DNA from: Lepidodermella squamata
Lineage: Eukaryota > Gastrotricha
Reading direction: 5' to 3'
Assembly (NCBI GenBank): GCA_047495785.1
Contig: JBLDXI010000042.1
Coordinates: forward strand, 1,054,001 to 1,118,000
Length of the DNA: 64,000 bases
The notes under the pieces were generated by a model. It ran no database searches. It was given only the letters and a program-made list of their open reading frames with translations, and was not told where the DNA came from. Shown here piece by piece: positions 57,959-64,000 of the stretch. The position numbers were made by a program, and so were the translations under genes. Numbering within the stretch: position 1 is the stretch's first letter; each line of letters begins with the position of its first letter.

Positions 57959-59527
57959 ATGATGTATCATTACCACTTATCATTTTCGATCATTTTTACG
58001 GCCTATTTGGCTTATTCAAAAGCTGGGAACATAGACAGCGAGATTCCGTTGTTCAGACCGGATGCTCGTGAGTTGAAAGACGTCCTTATCTCAAGATGCG
58101 GCCTCGATCAACGCAATAGACCAGTTGCTAACTTCAGCGAAACCACTCTCATTCATGTATCAATATTGCCATATTATTTCCGAGGGATAAACGAAGACGA
58201 ACAATCGTAATAATTCTCAGTTTTCTACTATAAATATCTATTCGATACTATCTATTCCCAGGTTCTCGTTTTACGGCGAGCTTCGTCTCACGTGGAAGCA
58301 CCCGTGTGCGATCTGGAATCACATTTCAAACTATTCACACATAAAAATCATCGATTTGAAGGGTTCGGAAACGTGGACGCCTGGCTTCACTCATATCAAT
58401 GCGTTCGAAATGTCGACAATTGAAAGGTTTTGACGCAAATTTTGAAATCTCGCCATTTGATTATTTTACAACTGACCTTAGTTTGAGCAAGAGTGTCACG
58501 ATTGTGTACTCCCACGATGGCCAGGTAACAATGTACCTGCAATCTACTTTCAAGTCAACTTGCAGCCTGAAGTGAGTGGAGAAATACGTATTTTAACATT
58601 TTCAAGGCCCAAGTAAGGGTTCCACTGAAAATGCCAGAGCTGCGATCAGGTTATGGCTAAAACACCATTGAGCTTAGTCGTTATTATCTGAGAGCAATGA
58701 AGTCGGGCTAGGTTAAGCTTGAGCTTTACGGTTAGCGTTAGGATCTATTCCGGGCTAGATTTAGGAAGTAGGATCAGGCATAGAGATTGGGGCTAGGGGT
58801 TCCTAGGGATTCCAAGCTCAGATAAAATAGCAGTTTATGACCCTGCTGTCAATTGCTGATCACTATTTTTTCTTGCAGCTTTTTGAAATTCCCATTCGAC
58901 AAGCAATCTTGTGGCATGGAAATGGAATCTTTTTACAGCACAAGGATAACAAAATACCTCATCAAAGATAGAGGTATTACATTAGCAAACGTTGGCGAAT
59001 TCATTAACCCGAGTGAAATGTGGCTATTGAAGTCATACAAAGCCAGCTACGTAACGGACCTAAGCGATGACGGAGACTATACTTACTCACTGCTACGATT
59101 TAGCTTCGACTTCGAACGCCGGTACGGTTTCCATCTGCTGACAATATTTTTCCCGAATATCTGCCTACAACTTGTTCTCATCGCCGCTGGTTTCATGCCG
59201 CCTGAACACCCTGATCGGCCTACATTCTGCATAACTGTCGTACTGGCCTATGCAGTTTCGCAATCGAGCATCGGCGAATCCATACCAAAATCGGCTGAAA
59301 TACCGTACATTTTGATATTTCTAGCCGGTCAAATGGCGATTGCAGTGCTTTGCGCCGTCTATTGCCTCATTGCTAGCGATTTGGCGGGTAGGAAGCGGTT
59401 CAGACGAATTCAAGCTAAATTGATGAGAATGAGCCTTATCCGTCTTATTGATTGTATCGTTTTTGCGTTTATACTCATCATCACCTTTCTTATTGATGTT
59501 GTTGTGCTTGTGTTAATGAGCAAGTAA
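57959..59527 (+). CDS. LGIC-6: orphan Cys-loop ligand-gated channel with long third intron
   Basis: Exons 57959-58206, 58262-58426, 58482-58571 and 58879-59527 give 383 residues (start at the first of two adjacent ATGs, 57959 or 57962). The signal peptide is YHYHLSFSIIFTAYLAYSKA. The exon 2 product is WKHPCAIWNHIS and the Cys loop CSLN|FLKFPFDKQSC. M2 is TFCITVVLAYAVSQSSIGES, with Gly at 19' instead of Ser. Intron 3 is 307 bp (others about 50 bp) and holds GGTTAG/GGCTAG-rich sequence. The gene is closest to LGIC-7 and LGIC-8 (AYLAYSKA leader, NFSETTLIH). Confidence 0.82.
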
Positions 59528-61035
59528 ATAATGCGAATTTTTTCGAAGCAAATATTGGTCGTAAACTGTTTTGTAGAGAGTTTCTATAGCCTCTAGCAAA
59601 GTGCCTCAAGGAATAATAGGGTTCATCCCTGACAAGTAAAATTGTTCTGCACAATCAACTCAATCAACGACTTAATCAGGACCATTGCGTCGATGTTCCT
59701 CATCCTTACGAGTTCTGCGGCCCTACTTCGCTCTCTGGTGTACTGTAACGAGCTCTGACTGTATAACTGACCATAAGTCACAACAATTTCAAGAAATGTC
59801 CAGGAGACTAGAGAGCGCTGAAAGCTTGCACTCCACCTCAAACCTATTCTTTACAAAAGTGAAATATTGACCCAATGCCCATGCGAAAGTTCAAAGTGTT
59901 AACTTCCTTCAGACTTCAGAGCCATAGTGACGCCGATATTGCGTCTCAAGAAAAATCTGTGAATTTAAATTTTCTAGCGTTATTGCGGCATAATCGTCTC
60001 ATTAATCGCCCTTTGGCCTCATTATCACATGCCACATAATAATCGAATACCAACATTCAGCCTCTAAAAATAAAAATGATAAATCCATTTTTCTAGACAT
60101 CGATCTTGAGAAATGTTTCGCCACTGAATACGCTGGAAAATTGTACAACTTCGAAAAACTATGCTCGAAATTACGGCTCGAACTGCGGCTTAAATGTGTC
60201 CGAAATCGGAAAATTGATTCAAGATTTGTTGTTAATTTGACTGCCCCATAAATAAATAAAAACTTATTTGAAAACTACGACACAATTTTATGATTAGGAG
60301 GCTGGGAGTGTCAGCTAGACTGCACCGGTCAAATCTCTTCATACGGAAATCTCACTCACTAACGATAAGCCCTAGGGCTAGAGTAAGTTGCATGCCCTTC
60401 TAGTCCTCAAAGCTCGCTTCGAAACAGAAATCATAATTATAAGTATTATTAGTATAACAATAGGGTCAGGTTACCTAAATATGAACGGAAAATTTTCACT
60501 TTTTTCAAATCCTTGTCATTTCATAACAATGAAGTTCTCCAGGCTCATATTTGGCTAGTCGGTTCTAGCCAAAATTACAACTCATTTTTATATTGCTTAG
60601 CTTAAAACTAACTTGTTTGTTTTTCAAAACCTCATTTTGAATGTCAGAAAATTCAAACAGACATCCAGTTATTGACATCCAATTATTGATGAAATGACGC
60701 GAAGTTAAATGGCGAGATCCTCTCAGGTGGTTCCTGTGTGCTCATCGCATTATGCATGATAATCCGAAGCGACTGAGTTCACTTCAGCCGCTGAGTAAAG
60801 ATCGAATTTCATTTCAGCAACCCAGGAAAGCGAGTTACTTCCTTCTTCATGTTCCATTTAATTTTATATCATTCTAATGAATTAATGGTGCGCAAGTATG
60901 CTTTCGTGCATGTGTGATTTTGCCAAGTCCGGAGATTTGTGAGGAAATGGATCTCGGATGTTTACTCACTCGGTACCGATCACTAGACAGATATTCAGGC
61001 ATATTACGCATCAAACGAAAGACGGACACTTCCAG
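59528..61035 (+). promoter_or_regulatory. Long spacer and LGIC-7 upstream region
   Basis: About 1.2 kb without a supported gene. Near LGIC-7, CTGAGTAAAGATCGAATTTC at 60791, CCGGAGATTTGTGAGGAAAT at 60929 and ATGTTTACTCACTCGG at 60959 are diverged copies of the shared upstream motifs. Confidence 0.45.
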
Positions 61036-62372
61036 ATGATGTTGCCGATAATCCTCACAGCCTATTTGGCGTATTCGAAAGCTGAAACTCTTGACGAGGA
61101 GATGCCGTTGTTTAGACCGGATATTCGTGGGTTAAGAGACCTCCTGATCTCAAGATGTGGCCTAGATCAACACCTTCGACCTGCCGCTAATTACAGCGAA
61201 ACTACGCTCGTTTACGCATCATTGTCGCCATTTTATTTCCGAGGAATTAACGAAGACGAACAATCGTAATTATTGCACTTACGAATTTCTATAATTTGTC
61301 ATTATGTTCTCAGGTTCTCGTTTTACGGCGAGTTCGCTATCAGCTGGAAGCACCCATGCGCGACCTGGCAGCACATTTCGAATTATTCCCATATAAGAGC
61401 CGTCGATATGAAAGGTTCGGAGACTTGGACGCCTATCTTCACTCACACAAATGCGTTCGAAGAGTCAAATATTGAAAGGTTTGCAAGCTTTACTTGAAAT
61501 TTTCCCAACCCAACAATGCATTTTCCTTCAAGCTTAAGCAAGAAAGCTAATGTTGTATATTACAACGATGGCAAAGTAACAATGTTCCTGCAAGGCGCTT
61601 ACAAATCACTTTGTAGTCTAAAGTATGTCAATACATCGCAGTTTTTGATTTCTTGTGTGTTATTCAACAAAATTAAGGTCATTAGATATGATTTTAACAC
61701 TGTGATTGACAATATGATTTTCGCAGCTTTTTGAACTTTCCCTTCGACAAGCAAACATGTGGCATGAGGATCGAATCCTTCTTCACCACACGGATAACAA
61801 AATATCTGTTCCAGAATGGTGGCATTGAAACAGTGAACTATGCGGAGTTCATAAACCCGAGTGAGATGTGGTTATTGAAATCATACAATGCCGAGTACGT
61901 TTTGGACGAATCCGATGATGTGCTGACCTATTCAGTACTTCGATTTACCTTCGACTTCGAACGCCGTTACGGTTTTCATTTGCTGACAATATTTTTCCCG
62001 AATATCTGCCTACAACTTGTTCTGATCGCCGCTGGTTTCATGCAACCTGAACAACCGGATCGACCGAACTTCTGTATCACTGTCGTACTGGCCTATGCAG
62101 TTTCGCAATCGAGCATCAGCGAGTCGATACCGAAATCTGCGGAAATTCCGTACATTTTGATATTCCTAGCCGGTCAAATGGCGATTGCCGTGCTTTGCGC
62201 CATCTATTGCCTTATTGTCTGCGATTTAGCCAGTATAAAGCGGTTTCAAGGCATTAAACCTAATTTCATGAATATGAGCCTCATTCGCCTGATTGATTGT
62301 ATCGTTTTTGGGTTCATTCTCCTCATCACTGTTTTGACCGATGTCGTTGTGATTGTGTTAATGACCAAGTAA
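61036..62372 (+). CDS. LGIC-7: orphan Cys-loop ligand-gated channel
   Basis: Exons 61036-61265, 61314-61478, 61533-61622 and 61727-62372 give 376 residues. I chose the ATG at 61036 because it yields a leader (MMLPIILTAYLAYSKAET) aligned with LGIC-6; an upstream in-frame start at 60958 would add 26 non-hydrophobic residues. The Cys loop is CSLN|FLNFPFDKQTC. Oddities: GFMQPEQPDRPN before M2 in place of MPPEHP, and a diverged cytoplasmic loop (CDLASIKRFQGIKPNFMNMS). The pore residues are unchanged. Confidence 0.82.
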
Positions 62373-63217
62373 ACAATTCGTACTTATTTCATTTGACGAT
62401 TTCGTATAAATGAAGTAGCGAAAAGCTATTTTCTAGGTATTGCCTTCACAAGAGCAAGTAACAAATAACCATGGTATATTAATTCGATCTGAAGCTAACA
62501 GAAAGCAAATCGTATAATTCGCAAACTGACCACTCATAGCGCGAAACTGAACGCTTAACACGAACGTCTATCGTTTATGCATGATAACAAAAAAATGTGA
62601 GATTCTAGTTGAAGACCAAGGTATATTAAATTTTTGAATACCTCAATCGGTAAAAAACCCAGGAGCCAGTGTGTTAAACGCCAGACGATTTAAAAAAAAC
62701 CACTGGGACTAAGTAGTATTGGCGTTGATTGCCTCCATGGCTCCTAAATATCCGGCATAGGTTCGGCTATCAAAGCGGTACAATATATAAGAGTCGTGAG
62801 TCGTGAGCCTGAAGTTTGCAAGTTTTTTCTCTTAGCTCAAATCAACCCAGACGTTGACGTCAGCGTTGACGTCAGCGTTGACGTTCATGTCTGGGCCTCT
62901 CAAATCCCTCTCAATCGATATTCCTATACTGCATACGTTGAAAACAGTCTGGCGCGGTTTTCATTTCAAAGAGTAAACATTAAACATGGGATTCCGCTTT
63001 ACACTAGGCTAGCGAGTCTGACGCAGAGCTAATGTTATTTCAAAACCACTGTTTCATAATACCTATTTTCGTACATACGTTTTTTCCAAGTCCGGAAATT
63101 TGACAGGAGATTGATACAGGTTGTTTATTTACTCAACGCAAATCACTAGTTACGTATGACTTTCGCACGGGTTGAAGCATATTGTCTGTAGATTCTTCTA
63201 GAGCCGGACTCTCTTGC
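62373..63217 (+). promoter_or_regulatory. LGIC-8 upstream region with tandem CRE-like sites
   Basis: A 12-bp unit, GTTGACGTCAGC, is repeated nearly three times at about 62852-62885 and contains two perfect TGACGTCA palindromes, the consensus cAMP-response element. Downstream come GAGTAAACATTAAACAT (62971), CCGGAAATTTGACAGGAGAT (63092) and TTTATTTACTCAACGCAAAT (63125), as before LGIC-6. The CRE cluster is absent upstream of the other LGIC copies. Confidence 0.55.
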
Positions 63218-64000
63218 ATGATGTATCGTTACCGCTTATCATTTTCGATCATTTTTACAGTCTATTTGGCGTATTCTGAAGCTGGGAATCTTGACGAAGA
63301 GATTTCGTTGTTCAACCCGGATGCGATTGAGCTGAGAGACATCCTGATCTCAAGATGCCGTCTCGACCAGCGCATTCGACCTGTCGCTAACTTCAGCGAA
63401 ACTACGCTCATTCATGCGTCAATATCGCCTTATTATTTCCGAGGGATAAACGAAGACGAACAATCGTAAGCATTCGAAACCTATATGTCTGCCATGAATC
63501 TATAGTTACATGATTTCATAGTTTCTCTTTTCACGGCGAGCTTGCTCTCAGGTGGAAGCATCCATGCGCGATATGGAATAACACTTCAAACTATTCCCAT
63601 ATAAGAATCATCGATTTAAAGGGCTCGGAGACTTGGACCCCTGCGTTCACTCATATAAATGCATTCGAAATGTCGACAATTGAAAGGTTTCTAAGAAGAA
63701 CGTTGAATTATCGCCATTGTATAGATCCTTCTGTTTTCCACCTTAGTTTGAGCAAGAGTGCAACGATTTTGTTTTACCGGGATGGCCAAGTAACAATGTA
63801 CCTGCAAAGTACTTACAAATCAACTTGCAGCCTCAAGTAAGTGAAAAGTGAACAATCAGTTTCGTCGCCTGGCTTCTTTTCTGGGCGTGAGGAAGGGGGT
63901 TTCGGATAGGATAGGAAAGCCTTGAGTGGCTTGCCGAGTGGCTCTGAGAAGAGCTTCAAAGTTCTCATGTATGATGCATACGCAGACATGTTCTGGGTGG
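63218..64000 (+). CDS. LGIC-8: orphan Cys-loop channel, 3' end outside window
   Basis: Exons 63218-63465, 63522-63686 and 63747-63836 are present; the fourth exon with the Cys-loop end and TM1-TM4 is not reached by 64000. The intron after 63836 is therefore longer than 160 bp, as in LGIC-6. The leader MMYRYRLSFSIIFTVYLAYS and INEDEQS, WKHPCAIWNNTS match LGIC-6 closely, so the pair is probably a recent duplicate. The channel pore cannot be assessed. Confidence 0.75.

Noticed and set aside
58572-58878. Telomere-like GGTTAG repeats in LGIC-6 intron 3
   Set aside because: The units are irregular (GGTTAG, GGCTAG, GTTAGG mixed) and few, so no telomeric tract is supported.

Overview
The window is nuclear DNA of a small-genome invertebrate. 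Most reading frames join across GT..AG introns of only about 45-60 bp. Acceptors are usually TTTCAG-like, AATAAA signals follow most stops, and the protein families are animal ones (Cys-loop receptors, a class C GPCR, astacin, trypsin with CCP, LamG, EB modules). The intron style and receptor expansion look nematode-like. Other compact-genome animals, such as a larvacean, are not excluded, and I cannot name the species. Average GC is roughly 40 percent.

Layout. 1-6950: the 3' part of an NLR-like protein with two NB-ARC-type ATPase modules and ankyrin repeats, a GABA-B-type class C receptor, and a minus-strand EB-module secreted protein. 8389-10823: a small cysteine-containing secreted peptide and an astacin-EGF-CUB-kringle-like metalloprotease. 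11068-14298: a nicotinic alpha-type receptor that appears to lose its fourth membrane segment where a second, 5'-incomplete Cys-loop receptor begins. 15100-19101: a small coiled-coil protein, then a LamG/Cys-module secreted gene on minus.

20116-48616: a repeated theme of LamG gene, barwin/expansin-like secreted gene and orphan Cys-loop receptor. It contains two near-identical barwin-like genes on minus, a full LamG gene, a 5'-truncated LamG gene and receptors LGIC-1 to LGIC-5. The receptors are broken up by a 3.1-kb terminal-inverted-repeat transposon, a Harbinger transposase remnant, MITEs, foldbacks and an RG-rich protein gene inside a long inverted repeat. 49103-56900: a fourth LamG gene, a trypsin-like protease with three CCP modules, and an intronless ankyrin-repeat ORF fused to a LamG 3' remnant. 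57959-64000: receptors LGIC-6 to LGIC-8, the last cut by the window edge.

The most distinctive system is the array of eight same-strand orphan Cys-loop receptors (plus one diverged relative). They share exon structure (about 233/165/90/650 nt), upstream motifs, the 13-residue Cys loop split by an intron, no vicinal-Cys loop C, and an M2 segment with acidic -1' and 20' rings that suggests cation selectivity. Interleaving with duplicated secreted lectin-like and barwin-like genes suggests block duplication. Any shared function in external sensing or defence is inference.
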